A stretch of 64,000 nt of DNA from Pholiota molesta (GCA_014925825.1 JACGCK010000008.1:124001-188000); one strand, 5' to 3'. Positions 11,665-23,561 are shown, numbered from the stretch's first letter. Program-made: numbers and translations. Notes: generated by a model not told the origin, from the letters alone.

Positions 11665-12102
11665 AGTAGTAGTATATTTCACAGTGTATATTTAGATTAT
11701 TTATAACATGACTATTTTTATATAAACTTTCGTGGGAATTTTGTGATGACCCTGAAATTCTCCCAGGAGAATGAAATTTTTGTAAGCTGCTGAAATTTTG
11801 TTTTTTGAAGACTTGCCTTTTTTGGATGACCCTGATAACAGCGACGAGCATAGCGTCGAGGCAATGTCGGGCGGTGAGCAGCAATGAGCAGCGGAGATCA
11901 GGTGATTGAAGCATTGAATGGTGGCAATTATTTTCAGCTAGGTGCAGTGGCGAGATCAGGTGATTGAAGAGTTGGATGGTGGCAAAGATTTTTCAAAGTC
12001 AGCTAGGTGGAGTGGCTGTGCTAGCTGAATTACCGCTCTGGATGCATACATTTTTACGGGTAGCAAGCATGGTCCCATACATAATATTAACGGACAAGGC
12101 TG
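11665..12102 (-). repeat. Right terminal inverted region of the 6.4-kb element
   Basis: Inverted partner of 5655-6085. Its outer end reads ...CGGACAAGGCTG. The same end sequence (CAGACAAGGCTG) and much of the arm recur at ~39990-40355, defining a family. Confidence 0.85.
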
Positions 12103-12411
12103 CACGTCCCACTTCGCCGCTCCGCTCGCAATGCCAAACCGTCGAACGCCCTCGAAGCCTCGCGCGAGTACGTCGAGCGTGAAGCGGCCGCAGAAAGTGG
12201 GGGAGAAACATGGGCACAGACAGTGCGCGCACTCTCTGCGACCGCCGACGACAACGACGACACCTTATTCCGAATCGATGGCCTGAGCTTTGAACCCGAT
12301 TTCACCAACAGTGCGCCTACTGGGAGCGTCCTCGACCTCAACAATGATCTTGACACTTACCTCGCATACATGGCAGCCATAGACGCTAGAATCATGTATC
12401 AAAATGGGTAG
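12103..12411 (+). pseudogene. Ty1/copia element 2, pol linker downstream of insertion
   Basis: The copia frame resumes in phase after the 6.4-kb element (H-V-P-L-R-R-S-A-R) and stays open to TAG at 12409. It covers the polar integrase-RT linker and the segment DLNNDLDTYLAYMAAIDARI that normally precedes RT. RT and RNase H are missing, so the element is 3'-truncated here, next to the start of the KDZ element. Confidence 0.75.
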
Positions 12412-12768
12412 TTACCCATGTGTAGTGATACATCAAAACTGGTAGTTACCCATGGGTCATCTGGCAGGGGATTTAGGAGGATATGCCGGGTGCGCCGTGG
12501 CTGACCAATTGATGGCTGGGTGAGCGGGTGATGGGTGTATGTGCCGTGCATCCCAAAAGGGGTAGCGGGATGTGTACGGCGCTGTGGATGGGGCGGGCGC
12601 GCGGTGGGCGCTTGGGCTGTAGCATAACATAGGTAAACAACGTCGGATTTGATGCTCGGGGGCCGCGCTCGCTGTAGGGCGGCGACGGGGCGCTTTTGAG
12701 CAGGAAAAAAGGCGGGGTGTATATAAATAATCTACGGACCTAATGCACCTGTTTCCGCGCGTCGGGGA
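12412..12768. other. Gene-free junction between copia 2 and the KDZ arm
   Basis: Nothing coding is seen. A ~25-bp near-duplication (GGTAGTTACCCATG at 12408 and 12451, each preceded by a TCAAAA word) sits at the junction and may mark the true outer edge of the KDZ element. The rest is GC-rich. Confidence 0.4.
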
Positions 12769-12923
12769 GGCGGGAAGGGGTGGATTCCGCGGGGGCTTAT
12801 GGATGACGCTCGGAATCAATAATATTAAATCTAATTTTAGCCACGGATAAAGCGCCCGTCGGCGCGTTTATTTTATTCGGTTACCCTTTGCCGAGATGAC
12901 GTAGTGCCACGCGTCGCACAGCC
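12769..12923 (+). repeat. Left inverted arm of the KDZ element
   Basis: Matches the reverse complement of 29266-29423 from GGCGGGAAGGGGTGGATTCC to GCGTCGCACAGCC with about four differences. Inside the arm the two sequences diverge at once. Confidence 0.85.
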
Positions 12924-13128
12924 ATGAGCAGTTACCATTGCAAAAGATGGGGGAAAAGTAGTACATATAATATAGAAACATGGTTGTATAAAAGAGATGA
13001 CAGCTATGTAACAATCTATTCATCCTCCTCATCCAGGTCATTTGCATTGGCATCCTCGTCGTCGTCATCAGTATCGTCGTCGTCGTCTTCGCCATCGCCG
13101 CCGCCGTTCTCAGGAGCATCGCCGTCGC

Positions 13129-16100
13129 TTAGGGGGTAATCCACAAGGCTCGGAATTCCTGTGCTAGTGACCTTTGGAGAGAAGCCTGATTCAGGGCATA
13201 TACATTGAGACCCTCCGCTAGCTCCTTCGACAATCCCGTCCGCAGGCTTGGCCTTCCAATCCACCACTTTGCCTTCCACTCAAGAAACTCCAGAGTACGT
13301 CGCATCTCCTCTTTTAGCAACAAAACCTCCTCAGTAGATCGATTGACTCGCGATCGGCTTTTGGCCCACTCTGAACGAAGGATATCGTCGGTCTCGTCGG
13401 CAGGGTCTGGTGTGCGTGAAGTTGACGTCCATATCCACGAAAGCGTGCGGCGGGTTTCTCCAGTGCCATCCCGGCGCTCGCGTGTCTCCATCAGAAGGTC
13501 GATGTTTGATTGCTCCTCATCGACGTCCATAGCGGCCGTGGAGGTCATGGTTTCGATCTGATTGTCCTCCAGAATTCCGCGACGGCCAGTGCGGGGACGT
13601 AGGCGATTAGGATCCTGGTACGCGCGAACATCGGCATCTGCCAACGGTTGCAATTCGGCCTCCCACTCCCCAGGACCTGAGAGATCGAGCTTGGCTTGCC
13701 GTGCGGCTCGATATTTGATAGCAGCTGCCTTGGCTCGGTTGTGTACGCGGTCGATCACCGTTCTTGAGCGGGTACCATCCCTCTGGCCTCGAACATTCTT
13801 ATTTTTGAACAGAATCATTCGACTCTTCACCTTGAGAATGTGTCGAATGCTTTCTAATGCATCGTGACATTGGGCGGTGCGGAGTTGTTCCTCGATGTTG
13901 GGAAGCTCGGCAAGGCAAACCCGTGTGCGATGGGCAGCTGGAATGTTGGATGGAAGGGAGAGGTCGAAGTTTTCCGGGTGGAGAGAAGATGCAGACGGGG
14001 GATGGGTCGCGTTGGATGCTCCAGCGACGGAGGTTTGATACTGGAGCAGGCCAGGCATATATATCGCCTGAAGCTGCTCCCAGGACCGAAGGCGAGCGCG
14101 AAGAACGTTGCGCTGCACGGTTAGATCACCCTCGGCTCTGGCAGTGGCGCCTGCATTTGTATTCGTAGCTAGCTGTCGGATACGCCGCCTGGAGCATTTT
14201 TATCAGTCCAAATGCATTGTCTAGGCTGCAGAGATTACGAGTCTTTTTTGAAAAAAAAGTGAGTTCTTTAATCCTGAGCCGCGCCCCAAATTTTGTCGTC
14301 AGTTTCGGTACTGTGAGAAATTCTTGGTAATCAACCGGCCCGGTCTTGGAATCCCTGGCTTGTTCTGCTGTCTCATCCCATATATTTGCTATTTAAATTG
14401 TACAGATAACATGTTGGATGTATTAAATATATTCTTATAGCTTTATATTGTATTTAGTGGGGAGTTTGTGTCGTATTACAATGGCCATTGCGGAACATCG
14501 AACACTGAGTGACACATTCGGAGATTGAAGCTCCGCTTGAAAATGAAATCAATGTTGATTTCACTCTTGCAGCAGCAGCACCCTCTCCACCACCGCGCGC
14601 CGTGTGCCCCTCCCTCCATCGAGGATGTGGGCCGGCGCGAGACAGCTGCGCCTAGAACGACACGCCACCACGCGCACCGCCGCCAGCCGTCAACCCGCGC
14701 GTGCCACGTCATCACCGGCCTACGACCAGCGCGAACACGCAGCCCACGGCGCCCCACCCAGCAACCAACGGAGCGCCCGCGACTCGCGACACACCGCAAG
14801 GCCCGGCACCCAATCGCGCACCAGGAGGTACCGCCACCGCGAGCGGGCGAGCGAGCGCCGCAGAAGAGGGAGGGCGGCGGAAGGCGAGGGAGGGCGAGTG
14901 AGGCACCGCGGAGGGCAAGGAGCGCCCCCACGAGCGCCGCAATAGGACACAGGTGCGGGCGCCGCCGCTCCCCGTCAATCACACTAACCCACCCCACAGC
15001 GCCACGCCACCGCCCGCTCAGCCGTACGCCCTGTCGCCACCCCGCTCCCAATCCGCCGTCTCCACCGCCTCCTCCTATCCCACCTCCACCCCCACATCCA
15101 GCCGCAGCCGCAGCACCACCACCTCGCCCACCTCGCCCCTCTCCCCCTCACGGCGCCACGCCCCCGCCTCCGACATCCACAACAACACCAACTGCGGCGT
15201 CCACCGCCACTGCCACGTCGCGGCGGCGCAGCAGCGGCAGCTGCTCGACGTCCGCTCTAGCGCGACCGGCGACGGCGGGTTCGAGGGCTCGGGCGACGAC
15301 GGGCGCGGGCTGGGTGCTGGGGCGGGACGGCAAGGTGAAGGAGCGGAGCGGGCGCCACCAAGATACGCCCTCCAATATCCATAGTGATGAACGCCAAGGG
15401 ATGAAGAATCGAGGGAAAACCCGACAAGAGGGAGATCCCAAAGGTGCGTGCCTGGTGTTGTCAACCACCCTCCCAACTGACACCCTCCGCCATCCAGCTC
15501 CTTGCCTCCTTCCGAGCGCATCTGCCCATTCCCCACCGCCGTACCCATTCGCCGCTGCCATCCCCATTCGCTATCACTGTCCACCCCACCCACCCCAGGT
15601 TCATGAAGCCGCCGAGGGCGATGACCGGCCACCCCTCTCGCCGTTGTCTCCCTCTGACGCCGTCCACCTCAATCCCTCACACGGAATCACAGTGGGTGGT
15701 GATGTAGGATGCTGGAGGCACGGGTGAACAAAGTAGTAGGTTTGTTAGAACTGCCATAGACTTACATTAGTATTAAACTATGTACTTAAATTGAATACTT
15801 GAATATATAATTTGTTTGAACAACCTTTTCTCGTTTGAACAAGATGTATTGGTTTGAACGGGTTTGAACCATATCTAACAGTAAAAGATTCTGATTAACA
15901 ATTCTTCCGTTTAAACATGTTTAAACAATGTTAACATGTTCAAATGAAATTCTATGGGTAAGGCGACGTTTAAACAAAGTCTACCTGGTTACGGGAATTC
16001 AGATGGCGCACAGGCAGCACCAAGTCAACACCAAGTGCATGCTTAAGCGCCTTATTTTTAGCATTTTATTCTGTAGCTCACCGTCGTTTTGAATCTACCT

Positions 16101-19100
16101 TTTTGGACATTTTGTCTCACACCTTTCTGCCACTTTAGATAAATTGAATATGAGCTATTGCTTCCTTAGTATTTAAATTCCTGTAACTTGCTCAAACAAA
16201 GCAACATACTGGCAAAATTCTATGGACATGGGAAACAATTCTGAGGACTTAGGAACTACATAGGTATCTGAAGATGGAAAAGGAGACAGAAATTCTGGGG
16301 ACATGGGGAACAATTCTGGGGAGTGGAAAAATCTGGCAATCTGGGGCAGCAAGGGGTATGCGCTGGCAAAATCTGACATATATATTTAGTGTGCCACACC
16401 TGCCGGGATCAATTTCGGCCATCAAATTGCCTTATGGGGAAAGGGAGGGGGAGGGGGGGGGTCAATACAACTTCCTTATTTTTGTAAACCGACATGATAT
16501 ATGTTAATTTTTCCTTGCATACCCCTTGTGGGGCAGGAAGATTATGGCGTTTAATCTGTACAAAAAATAATTTAAATAAATCCCACACCTATTCTGATAT
16601 CCCCAGAAACTCGGTGCATTTTTTTTTGTATTTTCCCCAGTTTGTGAGGTCAATTCAGGAATTCAGGTTGAGGCTCAAAGTTGCGGGATTTTGAAGAGTT
16701 TCCGCAACTTTGCAACCAAATCCCGCGACTTTCATCCCGCGACTTGTGCACAAGTCAATTTTCTCCACTTTTTATAATCAGATACCTCCCCCATATTAAG
16801 ATTTCAAGCTATGTTTTTTCTGCTACTTTTGAGAGCCTACAGTCCCGCGACTTTCAGACATTCAGCAATCCCGTGACTTGCAAGGATTTCTAGCCGACGG
16901 TGATCAATCCGGCACATCAAGCCGATACCAGCACTGCCACACAGTGCGTCGCCTTCCACAGCCTGTCATGTCAGCAATGGATATGCTCTCTTGGGTGTTG
17001 CTTGTGTGGTAAATTCTTATGCAAACAACAGATAATCTAATGGGTGGTAAAGCTGGTCCAATTTTTGGTATAAACCCAGTAAATTGAATTTTAAACTATA
17101 TTATTAAAGCAGTAAACATATTAGACTGATGTCGAGGATAATTTTCTTTTATTCAAGTCTGGACCGCAATGGACCAGGTCCGTTTCCTTATACTTAGTGT
17201 ACATTACAAGATAGTAGTGATCAAAAGGCCGGCATGCTCGCAGGCCTTAGTACTTACTGAAATCAGACGGAAGTGAGAGGACAAAAATGTTTTCATTGCA
17301 TAGTAGTAAGAGATAGTAAGCAAAGTAAGAAAAATACAATGAATGGACATTATGGGGACACACCTTCGTTGGCAGTGGTTGCACATAGTAAGAGATAGGG
17401 CAACGAAGGTGGAAAAAAATTGAATATTTAGAGTCATGCGATGAAGAGGGATCTGGTCATGAAGGCAGTGGACTTGCCATTGTGATCATGGGTAGCGCTC
17501 AACCAACGCTCAAGCGCTCAATGTTCAATGCTAGTGTGGCAGTGCTAGTATCGGCTTGATGTGCTGGATTGATTGCCATCGGCTAGAGATCTGCCAGTCT
17601 CGCAAGTCGCGGGATTGCTAAACGTCTGAAAGTTGCGGGACTGTAGCCTCTCAAAAGTAGCAGAAAAAACATAGCTTAAAATCTTAATATGGGGGAGGTA
17701 TCCTATTATAAAAAGTGGAGATATTTGACTTGTGCAAAAGTCGCGGCATGAAAGTCACGGGATTTGGTTGAAGAGTCGCGGAAACTCTTCAAAATCCCGC
17801 AACTTTGAGCCCAAACCTGACTTCCTGAATTGACCTCACAAACTGGGGAAAATACCAAAAAATGCACCAAGTTTCTGGGGATATCAGAATAGGTGTGGGA
17901 TTTATTTTTTGTACAGATTAAATGCCATAAAAGATAGCAAGAAATTCTGTAGATATGAAAAACCATACTAGGGACCTGGAGACTGGATATCTGGAGCAGG
18001 AAAAGAGAACAGAAATTCTGAGGACATCGGAAACAATTATGGAAACTGGGGGATATATTTTTATAGTATAAAAGCAGATTAAGAGCCTCTAAATACAATG
18101 TTGATACAATGCATCTTTACTGATATACAACATGTTTGCAATAGAGAATATATATACTTTACCACCTTATATCAAGCCTACTCTAGAATTCTGAATATTG
18201 GAACATACACTGTGCTCTTGGTGTGCCTCAGCACTGCAAGCATATAGTTATTAGAGATAGTTATAGTATACTTATCTCAAAATATCTTTTGGTATATTTA
18301 GACCAAATTTAGACCTTTGGATACACTTTGCAGTGGCAGCTGTGGCACTGCCCTCTATTGTAATTCAGGAATTCCATGATTTGGGCAGTCTGTGCAGCTT
18401 GATTTACTTATACAAAATATATAAATATCAAATAAATATACAAATTCTAAATTTGAAAAAAGACTCGATGCCATGCCATGCTATGCAATGGCCACTAAAC
18501 CAAGTTACTTACTGCATATGCTCCAAATCAAGACCCATGGCAATAAATGCAGAGGCGCTAACTTCGTGAAAAGAGAAACCGCCGGCAGCAAGGTGGCGCT
18601 CCTCCTTCTCGGCGAGATCCTTCTTGACCTCCGCCTCGGTGAGGGCTAAGAAGTTGGGTTAGTCCTTTATATCAACATCAGCGACGGTAGCGGTGCTTAC
18701 ATTTTATGGACATCTGGTAAGGGTTAGGTTTCGTCTTCGGAAACACCTCTTCCTCCCAATCGACGCATATCACATCCCACGACGCCACCAGCTGGGAGTC
18801 CAGCGACTGCGTAAGGCCGCGATGACCCTCCGATTGGATATTACGCTCCGCTACGGCCGCCTTGTATCTTCGCGCTAGTGTACGCCCTAAGCCGTGGTAC
18901 TTCAACCAATTCCAGAAGCCGAAATGATCGTCGTAGACGTCTTGACATGAACCAGGCCCTTGCGTTTTCGAAGAGTTCCCGAGGATGTTATGTGAGGCCC
19001 ATACACGCTCGGGCACTTCCAGGTCGGATTTCCCTACGCCATGGATGAAATTCAGCGAATATCCCTCGTGATTTGCTGTTCCATGCATCGGCTCATGCAG

Positions 19101-20967
19101 CTTCGGAATTGCTGGTATCAGCTTGGTAGAGGCTGGGACCCGCAACTCTTCAGGCCAGTGCTCCTCCATCCGCTTATAGAGATTCACGAACCACTGACAC
19201 GCAATGTCATAACTGATGAGGATCACGCTTAGCTGGGCCAGGCGGATAGCAGATGCAAATACGTAGTCCATGTTGGCGTATCTATGTACAAAAGTCAGCT
19301 AAATAGAATCGCCGGTGTGCCAGCGTTACGCACCGTTCACCCTTCTGCAGGGTACCCATCCCATTTGGCAAGATCATCTCCGATCTTCCACACATCGCGC
19401 CACCTACGCCAGTATAACGCAAGCCTCTGGAGAACTTGTTTTGTGCTTGCGCCAGCGCTTGAAGGCCGACGCAGGTGCTGATCTTTTAAGGTGCGTCAGC
19501 TACCAGATACCGAAAACTCAGATGGAAACTTACGTCGCCGTCATTCGCCCGGCTGAGAACATACTGCTCATATGGCTGCCGCGGAACCATGTACGACCAT
19601 CCTATGCCTAGACCAGGATCCTGTGACCAATTCGATACCATCTGATTTTTGAGGCGGAAATTCGCATCCATACAAGTAAACATCATGTAAAGATACCTAT
19701 ATTTGGTGAGCATTATGATCTGTACCAAAGAGCAAATACTCACTGCATAGCCGGCGGAGCGGAATCCCAGCCGTCTGGAAGGTTAATGCCTGGCCGCGGG
19801 CAGGAAGGGCAGAGAACAGCCAGCTCTCCGGGAGCCGTCCCCGATACCCCGGTCGGATCGTGTGCGCGGCCACCCCACTTCAACATTTTCAGGTGCCTCC
19901 ATTGCAAGACCATGCGCATGAGCGCTCGATATCGAGACCTCGGAGGCCTCAAGCCAGTGTTATCCGTCATTTTCTCAAGCGCACGGTAGAAGTCGTAGGT
20001 CGACGATTTCGTCGTCAGTGCGAATTTGTGAAGAAGGTCGAGAAGTTCGAACGACGCGCATGTTTTGACCAAAAGTTGGGTAGCGGGATATAGGCCACGT
20101 CGGAGGAGTTGGTGATGGGGTGGTATGGCCCGTGCACAACCGCAATATTGGACGGCGATTTCGTGGATTCCGTTGATGTGGAGGACGAGCATTCGAGAGT
20201 GGCATGGGGTTGGGTTCTCGCAGAACATGCTAGCATGGTTTAATTGCACCTTGAGGCCCAATGTTTTCAAAGAAACATTGGTAAAAAGGGCACCATCCCA
20301 ATTCTAGAAAGGCGTCAAATCAAGTAACAAAGATATTTGATACGGGAGCTTACCTCTATGTGATGAAAAGGGTGCATTCGGTGCCGTCTAACACAACAGG
20401 GCGCGCACACCAAATCGGCCAAGAAACATTCCCGGCATCGATATTGGGCAGGACCGGGAGGATCAACCTTGCGGGACAGACAATCGGAACAGGCCTTCGC
20501 AGTGCGGAAATCAGCACGGCCTGCCCAACGAACAATCTCGTCAAGATAGTCTTGACGATGAAGCTCTTTCCAGACAACATGCGGACGTTTCTGCAAAGGG
20601 TTAGAGAAAGTGAAGGAGGCCAATATGAGCGACGTACTGAGACTCGGCTGCGGGATTTCTTGGGATTGGAAGGTGCCATAGCAGGGGTAGTACCATGCAT
20701 CACGTCGCCCTCTACAGCTTCGTCGTACCATGCTCCGTCGACATCGAGTGCGAATTCGGGATCGTCTTGCACATCCCAAGTGGTAGCGGCCTTCCATCGG
20801 ATGTCACTTTGTTGCGTCGTGCGCTCTGCTTGACTAGTGAGAGTACCATTTCCGACTCTGCGTAATTTGCCTTCGCGCGAATATACAAAAGAGAAATCAT
20901 CGACAGGAATGGGATCATGATAGGCGGAGCCTTCTCGCGCACGCTTGAGGTGTCGAGCGCGTTCCAT
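13129..20967 (-). CDS. KDZ transposase with N-terminal CxC2 cysteine cluster
   Basis: Eight exons (minus): 20967-20638, 20590-20354, 20303-19744, 19696-19534, 19482-19334, 19281-18701, 18645-18513, 14188-13129. They total 3213 nt (1070 residues) with consistent phases and GT-AG ends. Residues ~111-189 form the CxC2 cluster (ACSDCLSRK...YRCREC...CAPCCVRRHRMHP). The RNase-H-fold core has MDANFRLK (Asp386), CVGLQALAQA, GAMCGRSEMI, ISYDIACQW (Asp505), HEPMH and SDLEVPERVWA (Glu568/571), which fit the catalytic acids. The last exon is the usual C-terminal tail. It acts in the nucleus to excise and insert the element. The frame is intact, but the seventh intron is 4324 bp (14189-18512), so correct splicing, and hence activity, is uncertain. 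Start ATG 20967 is the first in frame and leaves a short divergent promoter to the dioxygenase. Confidence 0.88.
14510..15750. other. GC-rich block inside the KDZ intron
   Basis: A 400-codon open frame (14525-15727) is Pro/Ser/Thr/Arg-rich with no domain and coexists with long open frames on the other strand, so I do not call a gene. The left edge (AAGCTCCGCTTGAAAATGAA) matches the reverse complement of ~745-800, tying this block to the one at the window start. Confidence 0.5.
15815..15990. repeat. Cluster of GTTTGAAC/GTTTAAAC words
   Basis: About nine copies of GTTTGAAC, GTTTAAAC or their complements occur in ~175 bp, some as palindromes. Such clusters are typical of subterminal transposase-binding regions; no function is shown. 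Confidence 0.45.
16544..17928. mobile_element. Long-TIR non-autonomous element, ~395-bp arms
   Basis: Arms 16544-16943 and 17534-17928 are inverted repeats (outer ends ATGGCGTTTAATCTGTAC / ATGGCATTTAATCTGTAC). They are rich in a TCGCGGGA-type word (CCCGCGACTTTCA, CCCGTGACTTGCA). The ~590-bp centre has no reading frame of note. Outside the arms, ~16213-16330 and ~17940-18050 are similar in direct orientation (AGAAATTCTG.GGACAT), so the insertion sits within or created a duplication. Confidence 0.65.
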
Positions 20968-21112
20968 GGCCCGAGTGGGGAGCCGCGAATGACGCGGCCA
21001 TTGTGTTTATCTGCACCGTGGGAACGGGTATTTGCGGACCGCTTTTCCAACTTCAGGCCTGGTCTCGAGACTGTCACTCATCCCATTATCCACCGAAGTC
21101 GGCCGCAATAGC
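20968..21112. promoter_or_regulatory. Putative divergent promoter, KDZ transposase / dioxygenase
   Basis: 145 bp separate the transposase ATG (20967, minus) from the first candidate ATG of the dioxygenase locus (21113, plus). The region contains no long frame and no clear TATA box. Shared regulation of the two genes is an inference from geometry. Confidence 0.4.
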
Positions 21113-21397
21113 GATGGATTCAACAATTATGGGTAAGTCGATCTCTTGTTGCCTTTTTTCCTTCTCGTCGCTCGAGGAGAACCGACTCCCAGGAATACTC
21201 GATCCCGGGAATACACTGGGCATAGGTTCTTGTCGAAACGACGATCGCACCTTGCACCCCTTTAGTTTTCGCCGTTCTAACACTTTGCATATGTTAGGTT
21301 GTGAATCTCCCCTAGATTCTCTTGGGCCTATCTTTATTCGTGAAGTTAAGTGTCAGACCATTAAACAAGTCCATATATATACTAACTACGTTAATAG

Positions 21398-22929
21398 ACA
21401 CGCTCAGGAAAGTACTTCGCAACATGGGACAGGCCCTATGTTCGGGCTGCGGCCCATGACTTCGATTTAGAAAGTCTGTTGAAAGCCAGCCTCGCTCGCG
21501 AAGCCATTGCCTCCATCGATCCGGATCTGGACCTTTTTAGCCTTTCTCCCCTCTCCTCGCCTGACTCGACGCCTCAGCACTCGCGTCCACCATCCGTCGC
21601 TTCCACACCCACTCAATCACCACGCCTTGCGCCCTCATCTTTGCCCATCGAAGAATCAACGCCATCTTCTCAACCTGCTGCCAAGAGACTCGCAAAGGAA
21701 TCGAGCGCGCGAAAGGCTAAAAAGAAGAAACAAAGTCATGCCAATCGCGACAGACGCCGTCAGAAGGAACGGGCTCAAGGTTTCGGCGTGGTTGAGACGC
21801 GGGAGGACGTCATCAACAAGTATGTGAAGGGGAGTGTCCCCATAGAATCGGACATGAACCTGCAAAAAGCTCGCGTGGCGAAGACCGCCTACGCGGCAAT
21901 CGACGATCGGATTCGCTCTCAAAAAATCTACCGGCTACCTGAAGTTAGTGCTTTGAAATATGTTGCGTGGGATGGAAGGTAAGTATTCTAACCCTAAGTC
22001 ACCCTCGACTTTGCTAATTAGCCTCAGGACACCTAATCCCATCGTCTCCGTAGGCAACACAATCATCGGTGTCCTTGGCGGCTACCCCGGACCCACTGAT
22101 CAATGGCTCAAGCTCCAAGAACAAGCCTCGCTGGCTCTCGAAGACGCCCGCCTTAGGGCTGATATCCGCGGCACCAGTGGAGTTCATCGCCGGGGGAAAT
22201 TTGAAACCTTGCGCTGCGGCGTATCCCATGGCGGGGGGCAGACGCGGCCAGGAAACCTGCGAAACAACCCTACCAACCAAAAGCTAGCCCGGGAACTGAA
22301 CGAGTTGGAGCCCTTCAAGCGATTTTCAGGCTTTGCCACATGTGAGTGCCTTTTCTGCCCCAAGCCTCTTATCTAATTCGTGTATAGCCCTCATGGCCGC
22401 CTGGGCTCCTAAACTCTACGCGTACTACGTGAAGCACCTCAGTGCCCTTCATGACCACTACCCCGCATTGCACCGTATATTTCCCTCGAGCATCTTCGCC
22501 GCCTCTACCTATAATCTCGGCCCTCGGACCGTCTGCTTCAGACATACTGACTTCGCCAACCTTCCCTACGGATGGTGCGCGGTGACTGCTCTAGGTTCAT
22601 TCAATCCTAAAACAAGTGGTCATCTAGTACTTTGGGAATGTGGGCTCGTCATCGAATTTCCCCCGGGATCGACCATCCTCTTGCCTTCGGCTATCGTTTC
22701 GCACTGCAACCTTTCCATTGGCGCATCTGAAACTCGGTATTCGTTCACGCAATATACAGCTGGCGGCCTTTTTCATTGGGTTGAGAATGATTTCAAGACC
22801 ACAGTTGCCTACCGAGCCTCGCTTTCACCCGCCGAACTTCGAGACTTAGATGACCGCAATGAAAATAGGTGGTCTCTCGGACTTTCACTTCTTCAACAGT
22901 TAGAAATCCGTAGTACACCGTCCACATAG
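21398..22929 (+). CDS. TET/JBP-family 2-oxoglutarate/Fe(II) dioxygenase
   Basis: Three exons (21398-21978, 22028-22341, 22388-22929) give 478 residues with correct phases and GT-AG introns of 49 and 46 bp. The N-terminal ~115 residues are Ser/Pro-rich with a basic KRLAKESSARKAKKKKQ stretch (likely nuclear localisation). The C-terminal double-stranded beta-helix has the iron ligands in FRHTDFANLPYGW (His351, Asp353) and IVSHCN (His404) and the 2-oxoglutarate Arg in SETRYSFTQY (Arg415). Upstream GVSHGGGQTRPGNL and GFAT...WAPKLYAYY are characteristic of the expanded basidiomycete family. The family oxidises 5-methylcytosine in DNA. The assignment to TET/JBP rests on these motifs and the KDZ neighbour. 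A further 5' exon is likely (candidate ATGGATTCAACAATTATGG at 21113 with a GTAAGT donor), but it does not join in phase, so the start is unresolved. Confidence 0.78.
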
Positions 22930-23561
22930 CCTCTTTATCATACATTGTATCTTTACCTTCGCCAATATATAATTTATGCTGGACACCTGCGCGTGCACGG
23001 ACTTTGAGATGAGATTTTGTATATGAGTGTGGTGCTGAGATAGGCCGTGGTGATTCACGGATGACTGTATAATTTATGTTGACTTCGACAGGCATTTTCA
23101 GTACAAATGTGCTCAATAACTTCATCTGAGGACTTGGCTATTGATCCTTTCTCCCGTCAGTAGCAATCCCCAATTTTAAAAAGAATACACATGGGATATA
23201 TGCACTGTTTGAGTAAACCTCTTCGTAAATCTCAACTGAATATCAGCAACGTTTATACACTATGTCAATACTTGAGAACGACATATTACAAGTCGAATTT
23301 TTGAATAAGATGGGCAAGTTAATCTACAGGATGTTTCATTTGATCATAGCTGGTATAATTTCAAGTCATAAAACTCGTCTACAGTACAGGATTGGTGCAC
23401 GAAAGGTGATCGTCGTACTGGTTATCAATGGGCTATATTTGGACGACAGACCAAATAGGTCGATATATCCGTTTGAGGGCGCTTGAACTTCAACAAACAC
23501 CGAATCATGTCTCCGGCTATTTACTCTCTTTTTACTGTTACCCCACCAAGTCACCTGTATT

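Larger units (their letters stand above)
5655..12102. mobile_element. 6.4-kb TIR element (MULE-like) inserted in copia 2
   Basis: Flanked by a direct repeat CACGTCCCA(CT) at 5646-5656 and 12103-12113, with long imperfect inverted terminal regions (~430 bp each). Removing the element plus one repeat rejoins the copia frame exactly (V-P-N-V-P-H-V-P-L then R-R-S-A-R). A 9-11 bp duplication fits Mutator-like elements, but no transposase frame is visible inside, so it is non-autonomous. The interior holds two GC-rich blocks (6085-7170, 10330-11660), an ~850-bp inverted-repeat unit (7190-8035) and a 1.6-kb repeat that recurs at the window end. Confidence 0.8.
14189..18512 (-). other. Giant intron of the KDZ transposase, filled by insertions
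   Basis: Donor GTAAGT at 18512-18507 and acceptor CAG at 14191-14189 join ATGCA to GCGGCG, giving M-Q-R-R-I-R in frame. The flanking residues match the expected order for KDZ C-termini. Ordinary introns here are ~45-70 bp. Contents: a GC-rich block (14510-15750), a cluster of GTTTGAAC words (15815-15990), and a 1.4-kb long-arm inverted repeat (16544-17928) flanked by directly repeated ~120-bp segments. No other gene is seen. Confidence 0.8.

Noticed and set aside
14525..15727. 400-codon plus-strand open frame
   Set aside because: Pro/Ser/Thr/Arg-rich, no domain, opposite strand equally open, and the block is a repeat lying inside an intron; base composition explains it.
21113..21131. First exon of the dioxygenase (ATGGATTCAACAATTATGG, GTAAGT donor)
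   Set aside because: Attractive, but joining to the acceptor at 21397 gives the wrong phase, so it was left out of the coding model and only mentioned.
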